Source: Mesorhizobium ventifaucium (GTDB lineage Bacteria; Pseudomonadota; Alphaproteobacteria; Rhizobiales; Rhizobiaceae). From it: DNA of 35,177 nt. Shown one piece after another: positions 1-7,411 of the stretch; position 1 is the stretch's first letter, and every line of letters starts with the position of its first letter. Both the position numbers and the translations under genes were made by a program. The notes under the pieces were generated by a model. That model was not told where the DNA came from. It ran no database searches and was given only the letters and a program-made list of their open reading frames with translations. The DNA lies in NCBI RefSeq assembly GCF_935822925.1, contig NZ_CAKXZS010000036.1:1-35177 (forward strand). Direction: 5' to 3'.

Positions 1-2
1 AT

Positions 3-89
3 TCCGAGTTCTTCACGGACGACTGGCAAATAGAGGGTTGGTTCAAAAGCTTGGCGGTCAAAACTCTTAAGGACATGAAGCCAGCTTAG
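3..89 (+). CDS. 3' end of an unknown gene cut by the window edge
   Basis: An open frame runs from the window edge to a TAG at 87-89 and gives 28 residues ending in KTLKDMKPA. The residue mix (FFTDDW, EGWF, two Lys-rich turns) looks like real protein rather than noise. It reads towards the aldehyde dehydrogenase gene about 680 bases downstream, too far for close coupling. The product cannot be named from this piece; a C-terminal tail of a solute-binding or metabolic protein is possible but unproven. Confidence 0.4.
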   Translation, partial: SEFFTDDWQIEGWFKSLAVKTLKDMKPA

Positions 90-768
90 AGGCGTTACAC
101 CACTATCTGTAAATAAGCGGACAGCGCTCCACTGCTCGCAAGAGGACGCGGTTGAATCCGCTCCGGATGCCAATTTGTATGCTCTGCATTTGGCCACATG
201 AAGCCTGGGTACTTGTGGCATTTTGAACTTCGGCTATGGCCGCGCCTGCCGAGCCAGGAAGAGCCCGCCAATGCTCGTCGGCCGCCGCTCGCGGCAAGCG
301 AGAAGCCAGGAAGCCGCCTCCCCCTCCCTCCTTGTTTTGTGAGATTTGCACGGGAGAAAGTCCGGTGGCTATGTGCCTCTTTTCGGGCCCGCGGAGCTGT
401 TTTGGCGGGCCTTGCGGTGCATTTGCCCGGTTCAGTCGGTCGATCCGCCGGATCGTAGCTCGCTTCCTTCTCATGCCAGCCTCCCTCTGGGTTGGTAAAG
501 GACGCCGATCGCGATCCGCGCAGCCGCCAGCACGCGCTACCTGCGCATGGGAAGCGATGTCCATTGTTCAGTTTGCGCCTAGTGAGAGCCGCAGGCCATC
601 GGCCAGAAGAGTTCAAAAATTCTCCCTTCGAGTTGAGTGGGATGGTCTACCAGCCGTCTGGCCGAGGCCCTATAAGGAACCGGCAGGTGCGGAGTACACA
701 CCGACGCCCTGCCGAGATACATTCCCGCCGAGTTTGAGAGGAATCCGGTATTGCCCCTGTGCCTGCCG
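90..768. other. Gene-free stretch upstream of gabD
   Basis: Several overlapping open frames exist on both strands but are Arg/Pro/Cys-rich, lack ribosome sites and show no recognisable family, so they look like by-products of high GC. I found no -24/-12 promoter, NifA site or clear inverted repeat. An AGAGGA sequence at about 736-741 could serve a TTG start at 751 for the next gene. Confidence 0.4.
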
Positions 769-2226
769 ATGATCCGCCACCTGAAATCCCCGGACCTGTT
801 TGGCGCCCTCGATCGCCTGCCGGCGCTCGGCACGCCGGTTAGCGAGCGGACATTCGAGGTCCTCAACCCGTCGAGCGGCGAAGTGCTGGCAGTACTTCCC
901 GACATGGGTGTGGAGGAGACACGCGCTGCGATCGACAAGGCCTACGTAGCGCAGCCTGGATGGGCGGGGCTGACCGCCCGAGAACGCAGTGACGTTCTGT
1001 GGCGATGGCATGAGCTGATCATTGACCACGCCGGTGATCTTGCAGCGATCCTCACTGCAGAGATGGGCAAGCCGTTTGCCGAAGCCAAGTCGGAGGTTTC
1101 GCATGCGGCCGCGTATCTGCAATGGTACGCCGAAGAAGCCAATCGCATCTATGGCGAGACGATCCCCGCACCATCGACAGACCGTCGGATGCTGGTGATC
1201 AAGCAGCCCATCGGTGTGGTCGGCACGATTACGCCGTGGAATTTCCCAGCGTCGATGGTGGCGCGCAAGATCTCGCCGGCCCTGGCGGCGGGCTGCGCGA
1301 TCGTGCTCAAACCTGCTGAACAGACGCCGCTCGTGGCAGGCGCAATGTTCGCCCTCGCGCACCAAGCCGGCTTTCCCGACGGTGTCGTCAACCTGATCTA
1401 TGCGTCCGAAGGTGCTGGCGTTGGACGCGAACTCTGCTCCAATCCCAAGGTCCGAAAGATCAGCTTTACAGGCTCGACCGAGGTTGGCCGGCTGCTGATG
1501 CGCCAGTGCTCGGACCAGATCAAGAAGGTCAGCCTCGAGCTCGGCGGCAATGCGCCTTTCATCGTCTTCGACGACGCTGACATCGACGCTGCGGTTGACG
1601 GCGCGATCCAGGCGAAGTTCCGCAACGCCGGCCAGACTTGCGTTTCAGCGAATCGTCTTTACGTCCAATCGAGCGTTCACGATGAGTTCGTCGAAAAATT
1701 CGTGGAGAAAGTCCGGCACGTATCGGTTGGCGACGGCTTCGCTCCGGGAGTCGACATCGGACCGCTCATCGACATTCATGCTCTGACCAAGATCGAGTCC
1801 CACATCGCAGATGCCGTTGCCAAAGGTGGCACAATTCGCTGCGGTGCCGAGCGTATCGGCAAGGATGGCACCTTCTTCAAACCCACAGTTCTCACTGATA
1901 TCTCCAGCATCATGGCGGTAGCGCAAGAGGAGACTTTCGGGCCGCTGGCCCCGATCATTCGCTTCCACGATGCGGATCAGGTTGTGCGTGAGGCCAACGA
2001 CACGATCTACGGCCTCGCCGCCTACTTCTATGCCTCGAACCTGAAGCGTGTCTGGCGCGTTGCCGAGGCATTGGAATACGGCATGGTTGGCATCAACACG
2101 GGGCGTATGTCTTCGGAAGCGGCGCCCTTTGGCGGGATGAAGCAGTCCGGCATCGGGCGGGAGGGTTCCCGCCATGGGCTCGAAAACTACCTCGAGATGA
2201 AATACCTCTGCATGGGCGGCATCTGA
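769..2226 (+). CDS. gabD: GabD-type succinate-semialdehyde dehydrogenase
   Basis: NAD(P)-dependent aldehyde dehydrogenase of the GabD group, which oxidises succinate semialdehyde to succinate at the end of 4-aminobutyrate catabolism in the cytoplasm. Full length for the family (485 residues from ATG 769). Visible marks are the cofactor-binding TPWNFP segment, the FTGSTEVG turn, the general-base Glu in SLELGGN (codon 1537-1539), the catalytic Cys in NAGQTCVSANR (codon 1639-1641), and the C-terminal PFGGMKQSGIGREG motif. A TTG at 751 lies in frame with a better-spaced AGAGGA, so six extra residues are possible. It stands alone, with no aminotransferase beside it; exact substrate is inferred from family resemblance. 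Confidence 0.9.
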   Translation: MIRHLKSPDLFGALDRLPALGTPVSERTFEVLNPSSGEVLAVLPDMGVEETRAAIDKAYVAQPGWAGLTARERSDVLWRWHELIIDHAGDLAAILTAEMGKPFAEAKSEVSHAAAYLQWYAEEANRIYGETIPAPSTDRRMLVIKQPIGVVGTITPWNFPASMVARKISPALAAGCAIVLKPAEQTPLVAGAMFALAHQAGFPDGVVNLIYASEGAGVGRELCSNPKVRKISFTGSTEVGRLLMRQCSDQIKKVSLELGGNAPFIVFDDADIDAAVDGAIQAKFRNAGQTCVSANRLYVQSSVHDEFVEKFVEKVRHVSVGDGFAPGVDIGPLIDIHALTKIESHIADAVAKGGTIRCGAERIGKDGTFFKPTVLTDISSIMAVAQEETFGPLAPIIRFHDADQVVREANDTIYGLAAYFYASNLKRVWRVAEALEYGMVGINTGRMSSEAAPFGGMKQSGIGREGSRHGLENYLEMKYLCMGGI

Positions 2227-2442
2227 AGAACCTGCTTGCGGGGTTCGCAGATCGGGCACTCAAGCGATTTCCGAATATAGGCCCTCGACTGGGAGCCGAC
2301 GGGGCTGCTCCGCAGCCCCTAGCAAGACGCAATAATCTTACAAGCGTGCAGCTCAATTCGAAGTAGAAGCGCAGCGCAACAACCTGACAGGCGCGCAACT
2401 TCGTCAATGGGAGAACTACGCCGAGTGTCGACGAACGGTGCC

Positions 2443-2610
2443 GGTCGAAATGGGAAGCGATCACACCGCCAGATCGGAAGGGGCGCTCGGCAGTTTCGGC
2501 GGTCGCATAATCGCCAAAATGAACCAGGTCGATCCCCCACGCTGGCCGACCTCGAGCGCATCGTCAATGGCTGGCGCAACAACGACATCGATGCCAGCGG
2601 CCCTAGCTGG
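2443..2610 (+). mobile_element. IS66-family transposase (TnpC) C-terminal relic
   Basis: Two short pieces in different frames resemble the end of the IS66 TnpC transposase. One reads IIAKMNQVDP, where intact transposases have a SLIETAKLNGVDP-type segment; the next frame continues LADLERIVNGW with NNDID and a terminal P-W, like the usual LADVL-RIVNGWP-IDELLPW end. The frame change and lack of any flanking transposase body or inverted repeats show an old, dead fragment. The match is by eye and short, so confidence is moderate. Confidence 0.5.
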
Positions 2611-2892
2611 ACCGCCGCAGCATCCCGCATACGCATCACTTGCTGGCCCTTCAGGTGGAAAGGGTCATTGCGGCGGTGAGGAGGCTGAGGACAGGCTCTG
2701 CTTTCATCCACGAAGCGGGAAAGCGCTATTGGGCTTGTTTTCCGGCAACAGATCCTTCGGCAAAAATGCTGTGGCCGTTATTTACGATTGGATCGGCAGG
2801 AACCGCAAAGTTACTGCGGCGAATTCTGCGAGGCGATTTTTGTGGCTCTCAACGCCTCCACAGAATTTCAGCTGCTCGATCGAAGTGCTCGT
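2611..2892. other. Unassigned stretch between IS66 relic and S8 protease gene
   Basis: Open frames on the plus strand run through here (for example a frame reading HEAGKRYWACFPATDPSAKMLWP around 2700-2790), but I recognise no family, start signal or site. It may be further transposon debris. Confidence 0.3.
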
Positions 2893-3852
2893 CTACCTGA
2901 TCGAAACGGGTGCTAGTGCCCTCGAAAGGCTGGGTTCGCCGCGGCCGTAAATCGCCGGATCGTAGTTGACCAGCGTGTCGGTTCTAGCTGTATCCAGCAG
3001 TTGATTAGTAATCTGTGTCGGTGTTGCGGACGTGAACTTGCTGCCAACGATGGCGGCATAGCCTGCAACCACAGGTGCCGCGACAGACGTCCCGGATAGC
3101 CCTATCTTGTCACTATCGACCCCCACCGTCAGGAAGTGGTTCTGCACCTCCGAATCTGAACCGGCGTAATTCGAATAGGAGGCGAGCTTTGCCTTGTTTT
3201 CGGGAGTGCCATTGTGCTCAAGCGCACCCACAAAGATTGTCGATTGCGTCCCAGTCAGCTCGAGAGCCAGGAAATCAATATTGCCTTCGGTCGGGGTACC
3301 TACCGCTACGGATTCGTTGCCGGCTCCCTTCGTGAAGACCGCAGCACCCGCCCGAGCCGCATCGACAATCGACTGCTCAAGCTGGTACCCGCTCACTGGT
3401 TCCTCAAGCGCATAGCTCAGATTGATGACATTGAGCCCGTCCTCCAGCGTAAGCGGTACGGGTTCCGAATAGTCAAGCTCAATTATCTTTGCGCCAGGCG
3501 CCACCATGCCGGCTGCTTGAGCGATCCACTGCCCATGTTGCCGCCATTGGGGGCCATGGCCGAGATCCCCTAACTCTTCCATTTCACCTGTGAAGTCGTC
3601 TACGACAGTCACCGATACCCCAGAACCGGTATAGCCCGATGCCCATGCTTCACCAATATCCGGGCTCATCCAGCAAAATGTTCCGTCGGCATTTTGTGGG
3701 CAGCCCGAGCTACTGCTTTCCGTGGTTAGCGTTCCGGCCCTCCCTTTACCGCTGACCCCCGCATGGAAATCACCAGCGAAACTGGGTGCCGCTAACAGGC
3801 ACACTGCAAAACCGGCAAGGAAAGCTACCGGGGAGAATTGTGTTTTGTGCAT
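2893..3852 (-). CDS. Secreted subtilisin-like serine protease (S8 family)
   Basis: Exported peptidase of the subtilase fold, 319 residues. The start at 3852 is chosen because AGGAAG sits 7-8 bases upstream and the protein then begins with a clean Sec signal peptide (MHKTQF, hydrophobic core, cut after AAPSFA); in-frame starts at 3915 and 3882 are possible but add a non-signal leader. The catalytic Asp is in VTVVDDFTG (about residue 85), His in WRQHGQW (about 106), oxyanion Asn in GAGNES (about 179) and Ser in LSGTSVAAP (about 256). The His motif is HGQ instead of the common HGT. It follows the secreted unknown gene by 65 bases and is probably cotranscribed. Substrate unknown. Confidence 0.85.
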   Translation of the reverse strand: MHKTQFSPVAFLAGFAVCLLAAPSFAGDFHAGVSGKGRAGTLTTESSSSGCPQNADGTFCWMSPDIGEAWASGYTGSGVSVTVVDDFTGEMEELGDLGHGPQWRQHGQWIAQAAGMVAPGAKIIELDYSEPVPLTLEDGLNVINLSYALEEPVSGYQLEQSIVDAARAGAAVFTKGAGNESVAVGTPTEGNIDFLALELTGTQSTIFVGALEHNGTPENKAKLASYSNYAGSDSEVQNHFLTVGVDSDKIGLSGTSVAAPVVAGYAAIVGSKFTSATPTQITNQLLDTARTDTLVNYDPAIYGRGEPSLSRALAPVSIR

Positions 3853-3917
3853 AATAAACTTCCTGTCTGGATTGTTCTTCATCAACGAAATCAACCGTCC
3901 TATGCCTTTCACCATCC

Positions 3918-4517
3918 CTAGAATTTACCCCTGAACCGGAGATCGAGTTTCAATCGGCTTGGATTGATGTTTGCCATATGTTTCAACGTGTCCGCAGGCC
4001 GGAGTTGCGATGCCGCCAGACGGCAATTCACCGCCTGGAAGCCGCCGATGGCGCCGTAGTCAGCTGTGCAAGGTCGTTCCGTCAGGTTCCCGCCCAAAGT
4101 CGAACTGACGGTGAGAGAAAGCGTCGTGGACGGTGTCGGTCGCTTTTGCAGAATAAAGCCAAGTTTCACACTCGGGTCGATTCGGACCTTTTCGGCACGC
4201 TGGCCGGTGCTCGCGCCCCATAGGATACCGAAATCATCCGACAGGACGGTCAACATTTCAAATCGCATGTCGATCCAGCTGCTATGGTACCACTTGTCGA
4301 AAGACACTCGGGTGCCATCCGACAGCTCGTATCCGCCTTGTCCCAGATGGTTGGCGGCGTCGGTTAGCTCCGAACCCTGATAAATGCCGACAAGGCTGGT
4401 CTCCTGTCCGTTCGCAGTCATCGCGCTGACGAAGAGTGCCGACACGAACAGCACCAAACCCGCAGCCAACCGTATGCACATCTGCAACAGCCATTGTTGG
4501 AGGCGCCAGCAAATCAT
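3918..4517 (-). CDS. Secreted or outer-membrane protein of unknown function
   Basis: A 199-residue protein with an N-terminal hydrophobic export signal (AAGLVLFVSALFVSA, then MTANGQ). An alternative start at 4481 trims the leader to a more usual signal peptide; neither start has a strong ribosome site. The mature part is Ser/Thr/Leu-rich with alternating hydrophobic stretches, contains two Cys (in RPCTADYG and AVNCRL), and ends KLDLRFRGKF with a terminal Phe, a feature of outer-membrane beta-strands. I do not recognise a family. It lies directly upstream of the S8 protease gene on the same strand, so it may be its partner or substrate. Confidence 0.6.
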   Translation of the reverse strand: MICWRLQQWLLQMCIRLAAGLVLFVSALFVSAMTANGQETSLVGIYQGSELTDAANHLGQGGYELSDGTRVSFDKWYHSSWIDMRFEMLTVLSDDFGILWGASTGQRAEKVRIDPSVKLGFILQKRPTPSTTLSLTVSSTLGGNLTERPCTADYGAIGGFQAVNCRLAASQLRPADTLKHMANINPSRLKLDLRFRGKF

Positions 4518-4718
4518 GTGCGATTGACACGCGTGCTGCAGTCCCTCGCCGCATCTTCAAACCCTCCGGAGGCCATAGCCGCAGACGCATGGCCGCCAGC
4601 GGGCAACGTGTTCATTCGCAAGAAATCAGTGATCTTCAATCGTTCAATTTGCCGAGACATCTCTTCGCTTTTCCCTTGCAGGCAGCTCCCGCCCCCTCTC
4701 AACGGGATGCAGCAAAAT

Positions 4719-4862
4719 TCATGCCAATCTGGATGAAGGCGCCAGGGACTTAGCCAAAACGTCCAAGACGCCGGCCAAAAAGGCTGTTTCGTCAAAGCGA
4801 CAAAGCCGAGACAATTGTCGGATGTCGCCGAACACGCTGAGCGTGACCACCCGCATGGGCAC
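4719..4862 (-). CDS. Small ORF, possibly a relic, under the sigma-54 region
   Basis: From GTG at 4862 this frame gives 47 residues (begins VPMRVVTLSVFGDIRQL, ends KSLAPSSRLA) with a protein-like hydrophobic pattern, unlike the Cys/Trp-rich neighbouring frames. The open frame continues upstream without a clear start, and a neighbouring frame beginning at ATG 4930 (MEYEGRFEGS) could be its displaced N-terminus, suggesting a broken small gene. It is the first protein-like frame downstream of the minus-strand -24/-12 promoter at 5118-5134. No family recognised. Confidence 0.3.
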   Translation of the reverse strand: MPMRVVTLSVFGDIRQLSRLCRFDETAFLAGVLDVLAKSLAPSSRLA

Positions 4863-5117
4863 AGGAACGCTCCCTTCGCGCTCCGGCCAGGTGCCATCGG
4901 AGAGCCCTCGAAACGGCCTTCATATTCCATCGACGCAATCCTCTTCGGCCGCACATTGCCCCCCTAATCGAAGTTCTGAACGCGAGTACGTCTGAACACG
5001 GATGCCCGGCAGGAGACTGAGCTCGCTGCCGGGCCGGGTACGCCTTGGGAGGTGGCGTAAGTCAGCGCCTCTCGTGGTGCTGGGAGCCACTCAGTCCGCG
5101 CGTTTTGCTCACTAGCT

Positions 5118-5134
5118 TGCATGTACTGTGCCAA
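5118..5134 (-). promoter_or_regulatory. Candidate sigma-54 (-24/-12) promoter, minus strand
   Basis: On the minus strand the sequence is TTGGCACAGTACATGCA. The GG of the -24 element (5132-5131) and the GC of the -12 element (5120-5119) are separated by exactly ten bases, and TGGCAC is a perfect -24 core. Expected start of transcription is near 5107, directed towards the small ORF, the secreted unknown and the S8 protease. Confidence 0.6.
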
Positions 5135-5192
5135 GGCAAAAAGCGTGTAAAACACCCGAGAGTCGGCTTCCTTTACGTTGCGTACCCGACAT

Positions 5193-5208
5193 TGTCGGCT
5201 ATCGGACA
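5193..5208 (-). promoter_or_regulatory. Candidate NifA upstream activator site
   Basis: TGTCGGCTATCGGACA is an exact TGT-N10-ACA, the NifA enhancer consensus. Its centre is roughly 93 bases upstream of the start expected from the sigma-54 promoter at 5118-5134, a normal distance for NifA activation. Confidence 0.55.
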
Positions 5209-5359
5209 ATACCGAACGTGCCTCTCGGCATCGGCCGACGCCTGAACCAGAGCGCACCCGCGAAGGCTGTTCGCTGCCATGTCGAGCGGCCCAATCGGTG
5301 GTGAGGGGTTTAGCTCCGAACTGTTCGCCGGCTGACGCATAGGGCGGACTGTCACTCTC

Positions 5360-6167
5360 TTAAAGAAGGAAATCTCTGTACCCTCCATTCATGAGGGCGC
5401 GGCCACGAGAGACGGCGCGGCGAATGCGGTCGCGCAGATGATCGCGAGGATCCCTCCAGTCGGCATGGACACGCCGTTGACCGATCAGCGCTTCGGCGAG
5501 TTCGCGATGTGACGCCCCAGCAAGTGAGCCGTCGAGCGCACGAAGAACGAAGGTTAGACGGGGACCGCGTCTTTCCGGCGGAAACAATCGGGCAGGCAGG
5601 TGTTGATTCAAACTTAGAGCATTGAGGCACTCGAGTGCCCTCAGGCGGGGCTTCGAAAGCATTGCTGGCCAGATTGCCTCGGTACGGAGGCAGACAGGGT
5701 GCAAGATATCGGCGCCAGAGACGGCGAGCTGGAGCGTATGCTCCACATTGCGAAGAAGAACATGCTGACCCTTGTCGGGCGACAGCAGGACCGTCGCACG
5801 ACATGGCAATGCCGAGAGCTCGAACCGCGATGTCGCCGACGATGCAGACAGCTGTTCTGCAATGACCGGCAGCACATTGACGCACCAGAACGGAGACCAG
5901 AAAACGAACGAATTTCGACCATAGGACTCGGCGAAACAGAATACCCCAGCGTGACAGGTCGCCGGCCGACGCGACCACGTCGAGAAAGGGTCGGTAGGAC
6001 AAAGTATCGGCCTGCTGGCTTGCAGCGGTCAAGTCACGCTGGAATGCTGGATTGCGGCGTAAGAACTCCCAAGCCCACTCCCGTGGCGTCAGACCAGTGG
6101 TGTAGTCGTATGATCTTTCATCCCGCCAATCAGCCTCACCCGCTCCAGTCACGATAACTGTAGGCAC
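5360..6167 (-). CDS. fseA: FseA-like excision activator (DUF6499-DUF2285) made by +1 frameshifting
   Basis: Transcriptional activator of the excisionase gene in ICEMlSymR7A-type elements, where it is encoded by two frames (msi172/msi171) joined by programmed +1 frameshifting. Here GTG 6167 (AGGGG 7 bases upstream) opens a DUF6499-like domain (WRDERSYDYT, LTPREWAWEFLRRNPAF) up to DLSRWGILF, Phe codon 5936-5934. Shifting +1 at that codon continues as AESYGRNSFVFW and ends with a DUF2285 helix-turn-helix region (LRALDGSLAGASHRELAEAL, RGRALMNGGYRDFLL). The length of 808 bases is 3n+1, so exactly one +1 shift gives 268 residues. It follows a luxI relic. Oddity: the unshifted frame has no early stop and stays open to 5352. 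A simple frameshift mutation is the alternative, but the site matches the known slip. Confidence 0.85.
5930..5939 (-). other. Programmed +1 ribosomal frameshift site (UUU to UUC)
   Basis: On the minus strand the zero frame reads CTG TTT CGC C. The peptidyl tRNA-Phe (anticodon GAA) can slip one base from UUU to the better-paired UUC, after which reading resumes GCC GAG. This is the slip demonstrated for FseA in M. loti R7A, within the same RWG-x-LF peptide context. Confidence 0.75.
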
Positions 6168-6169
6168 GA

Positions 6170-6505
6170 CGGTGCCCCTCTGCCCGCCCCCAGGGACGTC
6201 GAAACACCGTGCCACTTGGCAAAGCACCGGCGCCGAGGGCACCAGAGGTCGATGGCGTCGTTTCGTCGAAGCGTGTGCCATTGGCACTGTCGAGGGCAGA
6301 AGACGCGCGCAAATTGCGACCAGGCCGTCGAACCCGCGCAGCGACAGCCAGCGCGGCCTGAGCACGCCAAGGGAGTCGGTTTGATAGCGGCGATCGGCTC
6401 CTGCATCCCGTTCGAGACGTTCCTTGAACGTGCAGTGGTGTGGCGCTGGATTGCACGCTCATTGTGGGCAAGTTGTCGTAGCGCCGGCGCTATAAGGTGA
6501 GTCAT
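6170..6505 (-). pseudogene. luxI/traI2-like autoinducer synthase, broken and truncated
   Basis: ATG 6505 has GAGGAG 7 bases upstream and gives MTHLIAPALRQLAHNERAI, a LuxI-like start. The frame then moves: another frame continues TFKERLERDAGADRRYQTDS, LRPRWLSLRGFDG and ICARLLPSTVP, which parallels the LuxI core (RxxVFKERLGW, D-x-x-YD, RLLPTTGP). A weaker QVARCFDV follows where LuxI proteins have WE-x-SRFxVD. The C-terminal half (about 90 residues) is missing, so no functional AHL synthase is expected. Position between a lux-type box and fseA matches the traI2-msi172-msi171 order of ICEMlSymR7A. Identification rests on motif similarity across a frame shift. Confidence 0.6.
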
Positions 6506-6562
6506 CGCAGGTCTCCTCGGGGGAATTTCCACCATTGGAGGCCAAGTTTCACGCTATGGCAG

Positions 6563-6580
6563 CCTGTATAGTTGTACAGG
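6563..6580 (-). promoter_or_regulatory. lux/tra-type box upstream of luxI relic and fseA
   Basis: CCTGTATAGTTGTACAGG is an 18-base inverted repeat with perfect 6-base arms (CCTGTA/TACAGG) and a 6-base spacer, the same arms and spacing as the classic lux box. Its centre is about 66 bases upstream of the luxI-like start at 6505, fitting activation by a LuxR/TraR protein towards fseA. Confidence 0.7.
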
Positions 6581-6583
6581 TTA

Positions 6584-7262
6584 AGCCGGCTGTTCAGTGG
6601 ACCGCAAAAACGAACCGGCGAGGCGCGCAATCGCTTCTTTTGGCGGTGCTAACGCGGCGCTTTCTTTGCCGGCCGTTTCGAGATGGAGCGCGGCCGGGCT
6701 CGGCTTGCCCCTGCTGCAGCCGATTTCCCAGGCAGACTTGCCGCCGCACTGCCCTTGTTGCGGTATACCAATGCGCGTCAGCGAGACATCGTCGATCATT
6801 GGCTGCCTCGCCGAGAGCACGCCGAGCCGGAGCTTCCCTGTCTCCTGACCCTCGTAGCTTGCATATCGAACGACGGTTCGCCAGCAGCCGAAGTTGGCCT
6901 AGCGACCATTCCAATGTGTCCGTTGGAACGCAGCTTGCTGGCGCGATCGGCAGACTGCAAGAATGCAATCAAGGGGACGGTGCAGGCCAAGATTGCTTGC
7001 AGGGCCTGGACAACCATCAGGTCGGCCGAGCGGCGCCCCATCCCTTTCCTCGGATCTCCGATTTTACCGCTGGCGGTGTCCAGACTCACAGGCGCAGCCG
7101 GCTCGGTCACTCACGGCGTCCACACCTCATTGTATCTTGAATCCAGCTGCGTGAAGCGTTCCGGAGCGAAGATGTCGGAGTCAAGTCGTTGTGAGCTTCA
7201 CTGCTTGAGTTCTGCACGGTGTCCGCGCCGGAGGTTGATCCGGTGATTACGCTGTGCGCTGT
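6584..7262. other. Stretch without a recognisable gene
   Basis: Long overlapping frames occur on both strands (for example a plus-strand frame from 6597 with a Cys-Pro-Cys-Cys-Gly cluster near 6750-6765 and another from 6683). None has a ribosome site or a family resemblance I can defend. The Cys cluster recalls zinc knuckles in some transposases, which would make this transposon debris, but that is only a guess. Confidence 0.3.
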
Positions 7263-7295
7263 TGTCGGATTCTCGACGATGTCGGACATGTGACA
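7263..7295 (+). promoter_or_regulatory. Tandem NifA upstream activator sites before the S9A peptidase gene
   Basis: TGTCGGACATGTGACA (7280-7295) is an exact TGT-N10-ACA. Immediately upstream, TGTCGGATTCTCGACG (7263-7278) matches in all but the last base. The exact site is centred about 80 bases before the start expected from the sigma-54 promoter at 7341-7357. Confidence 0.6.
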
Positions 7296-7340
7296 CAACG
7301 CTGCCAGGGCGATCGCATTGTTTGCAAACGATTTTCCCAG

Positions 7341-7357
7341 TTGGCACGACAGATGCA
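7341..7357 (+). promoter_or_regulatory. Sigma-54 (-24/-12) promoter of the S9A peptidase gene
   Basis: TTGGCACGACAGATGCA matches TTGGCACG-N4-TTGCA with one mismatch (A for T in the -12 element). GG at 7343-7344 and GC at 7355-7356 have the required ten-base spacing. Transcription should begin near 7368, 44 bases before ATG 7412. Confidence 0.7.
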
Positions 7358-7411
7358 GTCCTATGCGCAAAAGCACTGCGACGCCGCACCGACTGAGAAG
7401 AAACCCGCCTG

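Noticed and set aside
4815..4833. Another NifA-like site (TGTCGGATGTCGCCG)
   Set aside because: The second half is not ACA or ACG at the required distance, and the sequence lies inside a protein-like frame.
5352..6365. A single 337-residue protein across this frame
   Set aside because: It joins a LuxI-like piece in frame with the FseA N-terminus and then runs out of frame through the DUF2285 part; the domain content shows two separate genes and a frameshift.
6597..6848. Zinc-knuckle transposase fragment (Cys-Pro-Cys-Cys-Gly)
   Set aside because: Only one short Cys cluster is present and nothing else in the frame matches a transposase, so it was not listed as a mobile element.
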